Source: Neoscytalidium dimidiatum (taxonomy: Eukaryota; Ascomycota; Dothideomycetes; Botryosphaeriales; Botryosphaeriaceae). Taken from it: a stretch of DNA of 64,000 nt. The DNA lies in assembly GCA_037367355.1 (NCBI GenBank), contig CM074706.1, forward strand, positions 124,001 to 188,000, in the 5' to 3' direction. The notes below the pieces were generated by a model. That model did no database searches. It was not told the origin of the DNA and was given only the letters and a program-made list of their open reading frames with translations. Shown here one piece after another: positions 34,946 through 45,484 of this stretch. Made by a program: the position numbers and the translations under genes. The stretch's first letter is position 1. The number at the start of each line of letters is the position of its first letter.

Positions 34946-35994
34946 TTTTCACCTTTTCCTTCGACCCACACTTCAGCGACGTGAACCCGGCATGACGTCC
35001 ATTCATTGGCGGTGGAATCACCAGGTTAGAAGTTATTCAGACGGCTAAGTTAATATAGCGTTACGTCCTGGATCAGCGTGGGCGTTAACTGGAGTTTGGT
35101 ACTGGTTCCAAAAAAGATAGACATTAAGTCTACGCCTAGGCTTGTACTTTCAGGGGCGTTAAAAAATTTGCAATCAAAGATACTTAAAACGGAAGGGCCT
35201 AGACGGGAGGCTCACGTCTGATTCATTAAAGTAACTCCCATTTATAGATAGTAGGAAGAACAATTTTTATTGGATTCTAAATTTCTCACCTGCCATTTTT
35301 AATTATAAACGAATAATGTCTAAGTATAAAACCACTAACACATATAAACGGCAAAGTCCTACGCTACTATATATAACTTACTAGAGCGTAATATAGTCTT
35401 TAGCTTTATATCTTATAAAGGGAAGACTTTTAATCTTTCTATATATTTAGAATATCTATAGAAATAGCATTTTACCTTTGGAAATCCACTTAAACTTTAA
35501 GAATAGTAAAGCGTATAGCACCAGACATAATTTTATAAAACTATAGTGTTCTTCGTTACTTTCTCCTAGAGCGTATATGCTTTTAGAAGTGTTAACAACC
35601 AAAGTACACGAGCATTGGGGCAGCCGTAGTTTATATGGTAGCTTTTATAATTTTCGAGATTGGTAAGTTATTCACACTAAAAAGAAACGGATGTAGAAGT
35701 TGAATAACTCTACGCGCTAAAATGTTAATTGAGAATGTGATCCTGCTACTTTCATCAAGCAATATCGTCACAAACTCCGCCGAATGAGACGTGGATTGAG
35801 GTCGAATCATTTCTCGTGGTATATGCATGGCTATTTTTACATATAAGGAAATCCAATTCCTTGAAAAGCAATATTGTGGCTGACTCTCAGAAGCCGCTCG
35901 AAAGCAGAGAAAGAAATCTACAATTAAAAGATCTCTATACGAGGAAGAAGAAAGGATCAATGCAACCCATCAGCAAACCCCACCCGTAAAGAAC
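34946..35994. repeat. AT-rich, RIP-like block
   Basis: About 1 kb, most extreme at 35220-35640 where TATA-type dinucleotides dominate. No readable protein. Interpreted as RIP-mutated repeat; the source element is unknown. Confidence 0.5.
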
Positions 35995-38900
35995 CTAAGA
36001 AACACCAAGGAGATCCAGAACCTCCTTCTCCTTCATCTCATCCACGAAGCGCCAATCCTTGTAGCACGTCTCAATGTTCCGCACGCGGGCCAAGATGGCC
36101 TCCAGATCCTCGTTAACCGCACGCTCGCGCAACACTGGGGAGCCCAGCTCCCTGAGGCGCTCGTCGTACGCGTTGCGCAGCAGGGTGCGCTGCCAGGCCT
36201 GCTCATCGGCGGCACGGACCTCGGTCATGGGGCCGACGATGTCGAACGGCTCGGGCTCGTCGTAGTCTTCCGGGTCGATGAGCCGGGGGTAGCGGTCCGT
36301 CCAGGCGTGGGGGCAGGCGTAGACGCCCTCCCAGTCGAGCAGAGCGACGGGCTTGCCCGCCGTGTCGACGAGGATGTTCTTGGCGTGGATATCGTCGTGG
36401 TAGAGGTAGGTCGAGCCTGGGCCGAAGCGCTCGTTGCCGCAGACGGAGGGGAGGAGGCTCTGCAGCGCGACGCCATATTTGGGGATCTTGGCGAGGGCTT
36501 CCAAGCTGTAGCTGTCGTTGGCTGCAAGCTCTATGGCCGGGTCTTCCGGAGGCATCTCAGTGGTCATTGCATCCGAGTCGGTGTTGTGCTCGTGGAGCCT
36601 TTGGGCGGCAGACCGGCGGGCCTCGTAGTACTCGACACGCTTTTTCAAGCGGGAGTCTGCCGACTCGGCGATGCGCATACTGATGAGAGAGCTGACGTAC
36701 TGTTCGAGGCTTGTGAAGGGGCCGCGGTGGAAATCTAGGTCAAGACGTATATCTGCAGTGAACTCCCAATCGTTCATGGGCCCGATGACGAAGGCATGCT
36801 TGTCGGTGATGGGCAGGTCCCAGCGGCGGTAGACACAGCCCATCTTATCGAAGCTCAGCTGGGAGAGCTGATGAACCCAATCTGCGACAGTCTTGTGGAG
36901 CTTGATCTTGGCTTCAAAAGACATAGACGCTTGAGCCTCGATGTAAGGAGCACCGTTGATCTTCTCCATGAGCAGCCATTCAACTCCGATGGGATTCTCC
37001 ATGGACGAGTTGAAAGCGTAGACCTTAGGAACAGGGATTTCTGTGTTTGTGCGGACATACTCCATGGTAGAGATCTCTAGTTGCATGCGGAACCAAGGGT
37101 AGCCAGGCAGAGCGCAGCGGAAGATGCATTCCGACGTGGCGCCAGTCACCTTGTCAACCGCGAAGACGGTGTAGACCTTATTCCAAGCGCCTTTGGCAAG
37201 AAACTTAACCCAGATATCCTCGTGTGGAAGGCCGCAAAGACGAGCGTATGGGCGAATCATGGTCGCAATGTCATCGACATCTGGCTCGAGCTTCCAAATA
37301 GGATCCCAAAAGCAGTTGATAGGGCTATACTTGAATGCCAGGATGTCCTCATGGAGGTCAGTAGAGAGGGTAGGAGGGCCACAGGTTGTGACACGGAAAG
37401 GAATGGCTTTGTAGTCCTCTTCAGTGGGGATGCGCATGTCAACATCGGCCGAAGTAGAAGAAGACATGTCATCCATGTCCTCGCCCTCATCCTCGATCAT
37501 ACTGGGAACGTTGTCAAGGTCGAGGCTGTTCGAAGTAGGATCGAGGCCATCGAAAGAGTCAAAGCTGTCCCGAAGCTTCTCTCCATCTTTGTCCTCCGCC
37601 GGCGGCAGCCCAGCCTCAGCAACCTGGCCCGAGCTCAAGCTCGCATCCTTGTCCATCTCGGCAGCACCTTCCGCAAAACCATCACCACCAACCTCACCCT
37701 CGCCCTCCACCTCCCCCGCCGCCGTAACGAACGACGCAGCCGTCGACAACACCGAGACGAAGCTCTCGCGCCCGGACCCGGACGCGCCCGCAAACCAGCC
37801 ACCCATCTCCTCGCCCTCAACAGCCATCATCGCGCGCTGCTGATTCTGCTGGTGCTGGTGCTGGTACTGCGAAGAATACGCAGAAGCAGAACCCGTGCCC
37901 GGAGCGGCAGGCAACACATCCGCCGCTGCCGCTGCCGCTGCCGCTGCCTTGACCCCACCACCCGCCGACGCCGACGCCGCGGCGTCCCGGATGCGCTTCA
38001 GCCGCGCGGCGAGGACGCGCTCGTCGAGCGGGCTGACGTAGCGCAAGCCGAGCGCCGCAAGCTCGCCTGCACCAGCGGAGCCGGATGTCGCAGTAGTAGT
38101 AGTAGTAGTAGCAGTAGCAGTGATGGTGCCGCGGCTGCCGACGTCGTCGTCTTCGCCGGCAAGCGAAGCAGGCGGGCCGTAGACGGAGCGGCGGTCGGCC
38201 GGGAGGGGCCACTGGGCGGCGGGGACGGGCGCGCGAGGCGTGTCGTCGCTGTCGGTGTCGCTGCCGGCGGTGGCGGCCCCGAGCAGTGGGGAGAGCGGCG
38301 TCGGGGTCGAGGTGCCGGAGGAGGGGCTGGGGCGGTCGTCTCGCAGCAGTGGGAGGGCCGGGAGCGGCTTGTCGTGTAGGGATATGGTGCTGTTGTTGCT
38401 GCTGCTCTGGGTCGTGTTGGCGGGGGTGCCATTGTTCTTGTTGCTGTGCGAGCTGCTGGTGAGGGACTGCTGTGACTGTTTGATCGGGCTCTGCGGTGCG
38501 GTGGCGTAGATCCTCGAGTCGTCGTCGCATGCGGCCGCTGTCGTCGGGTCGAACGGGAACTCGTCGCTGTGCCTCAGGCTGCTGTCGCGAACAGGGAACG
38601 GCGGGATCGAGCCGGAGCGCCTGCAGGCTGCTGTCGTCGCCGGTGTGGGGCGCGTGCGACGGGCGGCGCTGCGTGGGGAGAGGTGGAGGGCGTTGTAGTG
38701 CTGCTTCTGCACCATGGGCCTGCCGGTGCGAGGATCCACGCGGTACATGGTGCGCACCGAGGCGTTGGGCGAGGCATTGGCGCTGTCGTCGTCGGAGCTG
38801 GGCGTCACGGTCACTTCGGGAATGATCGAGCTTCGGCGTCGACGGAGGTGAGAGTCCTCCTCGATGGATGTATCACTGTTGCTGGCGCGGCTGTTGTTGC

Positions 38901-39333
38901 TTACTCCGGTGGGGAAATCGCCTCTCTTGCGCCCGATTGCGGAAAACTTGCGGAGGACGGCCTTGATTTGGTGGCGCCTGCGCGCCTTCGGTGAAGGTGT
39001 GATCGGACTGCTTTTCGGAGGCGTGTTGGACCCGCTCTTGGGCGGCGTGCTGTCGGGAGACTTGCCATTGTCATCAGTCTTGCTGCTGTCCTCGGAGGCG
39101 GGTGCGTCGATGGAGGCAGAGGACTCGGAAGGAGCAGTCTCTTTGCTATCCTGCTGAGCACGTCGCTTGCGGGAACTGCTGGATGAACCGGAAGAGCTGC
39201 TACCACCACTACCGCGACGCTTGCGCTTCGGTTTGTTCATGTTGCTGAAGCGCGTAATCGCATACATCGCGGCTGCTTTGCTGGCTGGGATGCCAAAGTC
39301 GGTAGTAAATCTCGTAAAGTAAAATGAAGGCAT
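35995..39333 (-). CDS. Large APH-fold phosphotransferase-like protein
   Basis: A 1112-residue single-exon gene. The first 640 residues are low complexity and probably disordered: Ser-rich, Pro-rich, Thr and Ala runs (for example AAAAAAAA and a TTTTTT stretch). The C-terminal 450 residues are an aminoglycoside-phosphotransferase (APH/kinase-like) domain of the kind common in fungi: a glycine-poor N-lobe (FLAKGAWNKVYTVFAVD), GVEWLLMEKINGAPY, the catalytic loop YHDDIHAKNILVD (about residue 975) and the metal-binding LLDWEGV (about residue 996). The loop reads HDDIH where many have HGD. Substrate unknown; resistance to a drug should not be inferred. In-frame ATGs at 39267 and 39240 are alternative starts. 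Confidence 0.82.
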   Translation of the reverse strand: MPSFYFTRFTTDFGIPASKAAAMYAITRFSNMNKPKRKRRGSGGSSSSGSSSSSRKRRAQQDSKETAPSESSASIDAPASEDSSKTDDNGKSPDSTPPKSGSNTPPKSSPITPSPKARRRHQIKAVLRKFSAIGRKRGDFPTGVSNNSRASNSDTSIEEDSHLRRRRSSIIPEVTVTPSSDDDSANASPNASVRTMYRVDPRTGRPMVQKQHYNALHLSPRSAARRTRPTPATTAACRRSGSIPPFPVRDSSLRHSDEFPFDPTTAAACDDDSRIYATAPQSPIKQSQQSLTSSSHSNKNNGTPANTTQSSSNNSTISLHDKPLPALPLLRDDRPSPSSGTSTPTPLSPLLGAATAGSDTDSDDTPRAPVPAAQWPLPADRRSVYGPPASLAGEDDDVGSRGTITATATTTTTTATSGSAGAGELAALGLRYVSPLDERVLAARLKRIRDAAASASAGGGVKAAAAAAAAADVLPAAPGTGSASAYSSQYQHQHQQNQQRAMMAVEGEEMGGWFAGASGSGRESFVSVLSTAASFVTAAGEVEGEGEVGGDGFAEGAAEMDKDASLSSGQVAEAGLPPAEDKDGEKLRDSFDSFDGLDPTSNSLDLDNVPSMIEDEGEDMDDMSSSTSADVDMRIPTEEDYKAIPFRVTTCGPPTLSTDLHEDILAFKYSPINCFWDPIWKLEPDVDDIATMIRPYARLCGLPHEDIWVKFLAKGAWNKVYTVFAVDKVTGATSECIFRCALPGYPWFRMQLEISTMEYVRTNTEIPVPKVYAFNSSMENPIGVEWLLMEKINGAPYIEAQASMSFEAKIKLHKTVADWVHQLSQLSFDKMGCVYRRWDLPITDKHAFVIGPMNDWEFTADIRLDLDFHRGPFTSLEQYVSSLISMRIAESADSRLKKRVEYYEARRSAAQRLHEHNTDSDAMTTEMPPEDPAIELAANDSYSLEALAKIPKYGVALQSLLPSVCGNERFGPGSTYLYHDDIHAKNILVDTAGKPVALLDWEGVYACPHAWTDRYPRLIDPEDYDEPEPFDIVGPMTEVRAADEQAWQRTLLRNAYDERLRELGSPVLRERAVNEDLEAILARVRNIETCYKDWRFVDEMKEKEVLDLLGVS

Positions 39334-41683
39334 AGTGAAGGGGAGGGATACCGTCTAGCTTACAAAAGGTCAAAGGAAGGAAGAAGAAGAGTAAGAAGTC
39401 GAGAAGAAGTGATTCACACGAGCGTGCTTTATGTTGGCGGGGTAGTGCGCAGGTGTTACGCCGAATTGTGCAGCGTCAACACGGCGAGATAGTTAGTGCC
39501 GGAGTTGCACCGTGTGTAGGAGCTAAGGTAGTGAATGAGGACTGCTTGGTGTGGTTCGCGCGATTGTGCTGTGCGCTGCGAAGATTTTATACGCGTACAA
39601 TGCCCTGCTTCATGAAGAGCGGCGCCACGGCCAGCGCTGACTTGCGAAGCGGCAGTGAGGATGCTGCAGGCCGCAGCGCAAAAACTGATGGCGATGGTAG
39701 ACAGGGCAGCTACTGGTAGCTGAAAGGTGCGCTGGAATAAGACTGCCTTTGGGGGTGGAGAGGAGCTTGAGGCAGGCGATTGCAAGCTTCGGAAGCGGAT
39801 AGGCAGAAGTGATTGAAGGAATGGAGGCGGAGAGGCGTCGAGCGGAAGACGCGCACGGAATAAGCACGGAATAAACTTATATGCAGCCGCCCACGCAGCC
39901 TGGATCTACTCTCCACGGCAGGCGAATCGGCGGCGTCTGTGTGTACAGCCGCAGTGGCTCCTCGGCCGTGAACAGGCGCTGAAAGCCAGATTTTCGAGGC
40001 TGCGTGTCTCTGCCCTCCACATCACCTCACCTCACTTCACATCTGCGATGTCAACACAACTAAGAACCAAGCCTTATTTGTATCTACATATTCTCGATAA
40101 CTCGATTCTTGATTGTGAAATATCTGGGCAGCGTTAAAAGAAGCCTGCATTGTTCTTAACCCGTTCTTTTACTTCGGGCTCTGCTATCGGCCAGTCAAAA
40201 CTTACGAATATAGATTCTTTCATTGTTCCTTGTCAACCACGGCAGCACATCTAGGAAAGAAAATCCACTCTGAGAGGGCTAGTGCTATGGTAGTCGCACC
40301 TACAACGGCGAGGCGTTGCTCTTTGATAATAGCGAATATCTCTAAGAAGCACACACGGAGGGACGCGGTCGCCAAGGAACTCACTACCAACTGGGAATGG
40401 CAAACCCTCGAACAACGTAACGAATGTTGTTGCTGTCAGGCTATAGCAGCCGTGTAATATGTGATTGCACGTGGTAATGTGAGCCTTGAAATGGGAACCA
40501 GCCCGCGAAATTGATGATGGACTTCTGGTTAGTTTTCCTGAGTAACGAGTGCTATTGGCAATAAACATCTGACATTGCGACTGAAATCTCGTACTAGGTA
40601 AGGATCGATTATATTTACTCCTCTCAAGCTCGCAAGGAGATGCAGCACATCAGCTGCAGTCTCATCTTATCTGATTTCTAGCAAACGGTGGAAAAGGTTA
40701 CGACAACTATCCATCGTAACAAGCACTAAAACTACTATACCTTATGTGGGCCTTGTTGGCGGGTAGATCCCAGAATTACATGATCAAGAAGATTACGTAA
40801 CACTGTATCCTGCGGTGCGGGGTTGTGGCCGGAATAACTCTTCCCGAGATGAACTAATCTCCTCATCGCCCTAACCTTCCTCTTCATTACTAGTTACTAT
40901 CAACGCACGCCTTCCCACGACTGCATTGTCACCCTTCACTGGTTTGCTACCAGCTATCCTCGCTCCGCTGTATGTGTGTTCTTGCTCACTCCGCCGTTCA
41001 GGATGCCGCCTCAAGCCTCCGTCCCCCTTCGCTCATCGCTCTGCTCGGCCGGTTTCAAGCATGGTCCGTTGCAAGGTAGCGACTTGTCGCTTCTCGCACC
41101 GAAGTGCCTACCATCCTATGCTAGTCCGTTGTAATTGAGGGTAGTCTATGCGATAATGGCAGGTTACTTGTAAGGCTTGTCTTCCCGACAGTCGAGTCGC
41201 TGGTGGATCAGCAAGGCGAGTTTCTACCGTGCATCGCTTGACTCTTTCTATATTTGGCGTGGTTTGTATAGGGCCTTCTTGCGAGGGGCTTGGTCTATTA
41301 TCGTCGGGTAAGCATCTGCGCTGCGGTCGTAGGGTTGCTCGCTCAGTCTGTCCCTCCCGGCTCCGCGTTTTGTCTTACAGGTAAAATGCTTGTTGCTGGC
41401 GGACCAGCTCTCGGGCGCTTCATCTGCGATTCGCCCGGCTTGCCCCTCACGGCCCTAGTCTTGCCATCCCTGTGATTTTCATAGGGCCTCGCCTGTGAAG
41501 GGGTACAGCTTGTTGCTGGCATGAGCGTACGAGGTGTGCGAAAGGGGGACGTTCCCATTAGAGTCAGGGCTGCTCGAGATCCAGAAGCCCGGGTGGGAGG
41601 GATATCCGCGCTTGCGGGGCTATAGATTAGTAAAGCGTACACAAATCACAAAGCTGATGCTATGATTTTAGGCTCTGCGCCAA
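39334..41683. other. Gene-poor region
   Basis: About 2.35 kb. The part next to 39333 should be the promoter of the kinase-like gene. The stretch 40050-40900 is moderately AT-rich. A short open frame at 41290-41475 has a signal-like hydrophobic segment but no support. Nothing else found. Confidence 0.45.
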
Positions 41684-43392
41684 ATGCCTATTCGCCGCCC
41701 TATCTTTCGCGATCGCGCTGCTCTAGCCCAATGTATAGACACCAATGGGCCTGGACCCTTATGTCAGTACTCAGCAACAGTCGTGTTGCATGAGGCGGAG
41801 TCGAAATGTGCTATTAGCATCCAGACGTACGCTAGGTTCGAAGGCTTCAGTGGTCTTCAACGTGTTTCTCTCCGGATACCGGGCGAAATAATCACGCAAT
41901 TGCAGTGGCACTTTGACGCGGAGCTCATCCCAGACTCCGTCAAAGACCAACTCATCAAGAACCGGCTCCATGCTCCCCAAGAGTGAGTCGTGATGCTAAG
42001 ACTCTGCTTAGGCTCCCCCGGCCACGTTATTATACCCTCTAACTCTACAGCCTTGGTTCCAAGTAATGACTACCGCATTCTGGTTAGGGATTTCCAGAGC
42101 CTCTGCCGGGCCACTGACCTCGTTCTGTACATCCCGGCACCTACGCTAAGCGACAGTCAGCAGCGAGCGATAAACGCGTTAGGTGAGATGGTAACCTCCG
42201 GGACGCTGGCCTCGCTCCCTCTCGATTCGCGGCACGCCGTGCATGAAAAGACATGGGAAATATTCAATATCGTAGAAAACCCACCTCCATACGCGCGCCC
42301 GCTAGAGCGTGAATCGAACAAGCGCCGGCGAGAATGTCTGGTCCCTGCTGACAGTATCCCATTTCGCTTTGCTAATATAGACCTGCAGATTCTCCTAGAT
42401 CTGACAATCCTATGAGTAAGCGCCTAGCCACTGGCTTGGATTCCGCGATCGAATACTAAGACGTCCTATCTACAGGCTATAACTTGGACCCCTCTACTCC
42501 TCCCGCTGCTACTCCTATGACTCCTGCTTTCCACCTGCATGATTCCGTATTGATTAATGCACTGCGAGGGATAATTCAGGGAGTATTGCACGAGGCACTT
42601 CCTGGCATGCTACGCCATGAGCTCGAAGTCATGCTACCGCCCCTTGTTCGTGAAGCGCTCCCCGCCGTTGTTGAGGACTTGCTGCCTAAAGTCTTCGCGC
42701 GGAGCTCTGAGACATCTCAGCCATTCCGGGCACCGTTGAGCCCAATTGTGCGGGATCAGCTCCCCGGCGTCCTTCAGGACTACATCGATGAGAATGATGT
42801 CTGCGATAGCATGATCGAGACTGTGAGCCTCCATGTGGAAGAGACGGTTCAAGACTCGGTCCTTGACGTCAAGATAGCTAAGGAGGGGTTTATAGAGACG
42901 ATCGAGGGGTTAGAACAGCGTGTCGTGGAGAAGATACTGAATGCGGAGACGGAAGCTACCGAGAGGCTGTCGGACACAATATGGCATCTGGATGAAAAAG
43001 TAAAAAAGCTGGAGGAGGAACGGGCGGCGCGGAAAGCGGCAGACAATATCTCATTCAGCATCCTTGATGCCCAGATTGATGATGGGTTTCATCATCCACC
43101 AAGCTCGACGGACACAACAGCAGGTTCAGGGTTAGAAGACCTCGACGCTGGTGTTATGTGGGTAGCAGCGCAGCCGGTGGACCCGATGCAATCCCGAACG
43201 ACACGGAGCGCGCCGGCAAACATTCGGACCGAAACGTCATCGAAGCGGCCCGCAGCGTTCAATTCCTCGCCAACTAATCTATTTCGACAACCGACGGAAT
43301 TTATTAGGGGTAGTACTACTGAGCCGGACACGGAGCCGGACACGGAATCAGAAGCCAAACCGGCCGCAACAGATCCTATCGAAGCGGAGTAA
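41684..43392 (+). CDS. Hypothetical protein with coiled coil, exon model tentative
   Basis: Three open segments share coding character. My best model is exons 41684-41982, 42088-42353 and 42476-43392, joined in phase by introns of 105 nt (GTGAGT to TTAG) and 122 nt (GTATCC to ACAG, with a TACTAAG branch point) to about 493 residues. The alternative is a pseudogene, because read-through of 41684-42415 meets TGA at 41984 and another at 42413. The N-terminal part holds AISIQTYARFEGFSGLQRV and RHAVHEKTWEIFNIVENPP; the C-terminal part has a proline-rich helix array (REALPAVVEDLLPKVFARS), a coiled coil (HLDEKVKKLEEERAARKAA) and an EPDTEPDTE acidic repeat. Family not recognised. It sits in a gene-poor, repeat-bearing stretch. 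Confidence 0.45.
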
Positions 43393-44229
43393 GTTGCTAG
43401 GATGTTGGGCTGCGGAATACCAAAGGAAGAAACAATTGGGATGGCTTTTAGGCTTAGTACAAGAAAAGGATATGGAAATAAATTAAATTCGACCCTGGAC
43501 ATCACACAAAGATTTCGCATGATGATCAACAAGCCCTCCATTTACTCCGGGAAAACTTGACAAGCTTCAAACAATGCTGATGTGTACAATCATTGGTTAC
43601 TGCAAGAAATTTAGCCAGGCCGATGTACCTTCATATCTTCAGCAGAATCCGTCCACAGGAAGTATCGCAGATGGTCCGATCAAAGAACTGTCAAATTTTA
43701 AATGCTAGTCCTTTTATCCCAACACACTCTTCAGCCGCTTCTCAGATAGTTCCCAGATCGATACGTATTTCCCCATCATTAGAATCGATAAGATCTCTCG
43801 TATCTGAATTACCATGCCTTCCTCTCTTACCTCGTTCTTTCAACCTGAAAAACAAGGGCAAGTGATTTAACCAAAGCCGCGCGAGTAGCCTGTGTCCCAG
43901 CTGTTTCGACGCAGCCTCCACATTGGACAGAGAGAAGGCAAGGCAGATGTCAAGTTTATCTGAATCCATTCACTGTGATCCCTCGCCTTGAGCGACATGC
44001 AAGCTACAGACTATCTAGATGCAGTAACGAAGATTGGTAACCCCGACCCACAACAATCATTTAAAGATAAATGGGGATCGGTATGGATAGGATTAGTCTA
44101 CTCAGGCTACGATGTCTTGTATGGAGACATTAGAGCCAATTTGTACACACTGCCGCACTTTTCATCCGTCACTGCCTGGTCTCACCTCTCAGCCCGACTC
44201 CGTTTAGTGCTCATGTGGTGGCTGCTGTA
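43393..44229. other. Gene-poor region
   Basis: About 840 bp with no supported gene, between the coiled-coil gene and the LINE remnant. Confidence 0.45.
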
Positions 44230-45150
44230 ATGCTCCATTTCCAGTATTGCTCCGGCCGGACAGTCGGGAGGTTGATTTCAGGAACTGCACCACCACCATA
44301 ACCACCCGTAAACCCGGCTTCCATCGCTCTTTTGGCCCATCGGCCGGCTTACCAGTCCGCCTCCTACCCCCCAGACTCCAAGCTTGTATGAAACAACTCC
44401 CCACCTTTGCCCTACTGCAACTGCCAGCTCGCTGCGAGCCAGCTGCCATCGCGGACAGGCCAGGACGACGTACCGCACCGTCTCCATCCCTTGTCCCCAT
44501 TCACACTGCCCCAAGTCCCTCTTTCCGTAGCTGGAAGAGAAGTTCCCGGTGGAAGCAATGCTTAGTCCGGCCTTGGATGAGCATAGCCGCACTTTCAGCA
44601 CCGAGGCTTTTGTATAATAACAGCGCACGTTATCCCGGAAACGCTCCATCCCGCTTACGCGTGCATTCTTCCCGAGGGCTCGGTTTTTGCCGCTGCTTCT
44701 TCCTTGTTCTTGGCGTAGTGTTTGTCTCACAAGCGCCTCAACCGCCTCTCTTGCGTGCCTCCTCTTGCGCCCGTGGACTATTGGCTGTAGCCCTGGTTCT
44801 GCTGCTCCCTGGGCAGCACGGCGTGCTACCTCGTTCCCGGTAACCCCACTGTGGGCTGGCGCCCATAGAAGCCTTGACTGCTGCCCCTTTGACACGGCCA
44901 CAAATTCCCGTGCTCTCTTGACGGGGTATCGCCCTGATGGTCTTGCTTGCGATCTTCCCAGACGCCTCAGCGCCTTCATATTACTGCCTGTAACCACCCA
45001 GAAAGTGTGTGCTATGCGACTGGAATCGGAGCGCCCGTCTGCCGCGGGCACCTCCGTCCCCTCGCCTTTCTTCAGCTACGGTCATTTCGATTACTCGCGA
45101 AATGGGACCACAAGCAACACCGCCGAGCCTGCAAGAGCTATGGATTAAAA
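44230..45150 (-). mobile_element. LINE (non-LTR retrotransposon) ORF2 3' remnant
   Basis: The minus strand encodes the end of a LINE ORF2 protein. LLWAPAHSGVTGNEVARRAA matches the last RNase H motif (usually WVPGHSGVPGNE.AD.AAK); ECEW-type QCEWGQGMETVRYVVLACPR matches the zinc-binding tail (usually CQCG...ETVRHVLL.CP). No reverse transcriptase or endonuclease is present, so the copy is 5'-truncated or eroded. The active-site residues of RNase H upstream cannot be recognised. Tad1-type LINEs are the usual fungal group with this RNase H, but the group is not proven here. Confidence 0.75.
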
Positions 45151-45300
45151 AGCATTAATATCGTTTTGGTTTTCCCTTTGTCCATCCCCATTCCCTCATA
45201 CGAGTACATACAAGGTACACAAGAAGAGGTGTTTTCTATACTACAGGTGCCACTCATCGTCCCCGGGCCCCTCCTCTTTTCCCACTCCCACGCTCACGAC

Positions 45301-45484
45301 CAATCAATCAATCAATCAGCGCTTCATATCTATCCAAGAAAGAAGAAGAAGAAGAAGAAGAAGAGAGAAAAAAAAAAGAAGAAGTAAAAAGAAGACTACA
45401 ACTCCCTCCAACACCCCGCGCCTCTCCAAAGAAACAAAAAATCCCCTACTTTCCCTCCTCCTCCTCCTCCTCCTCCTCCTCCCC
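45301..45484. repeat. Simple repeats downstream of PFA3
   Basis: Three microsatellites lie close together: (CAAT)n at 45301-45318, (GAA)n at about 45338-45363, and (CTC)n at about 45463-45482. The last runs up to the PFA3 stop codon. Confidence 0.85.
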
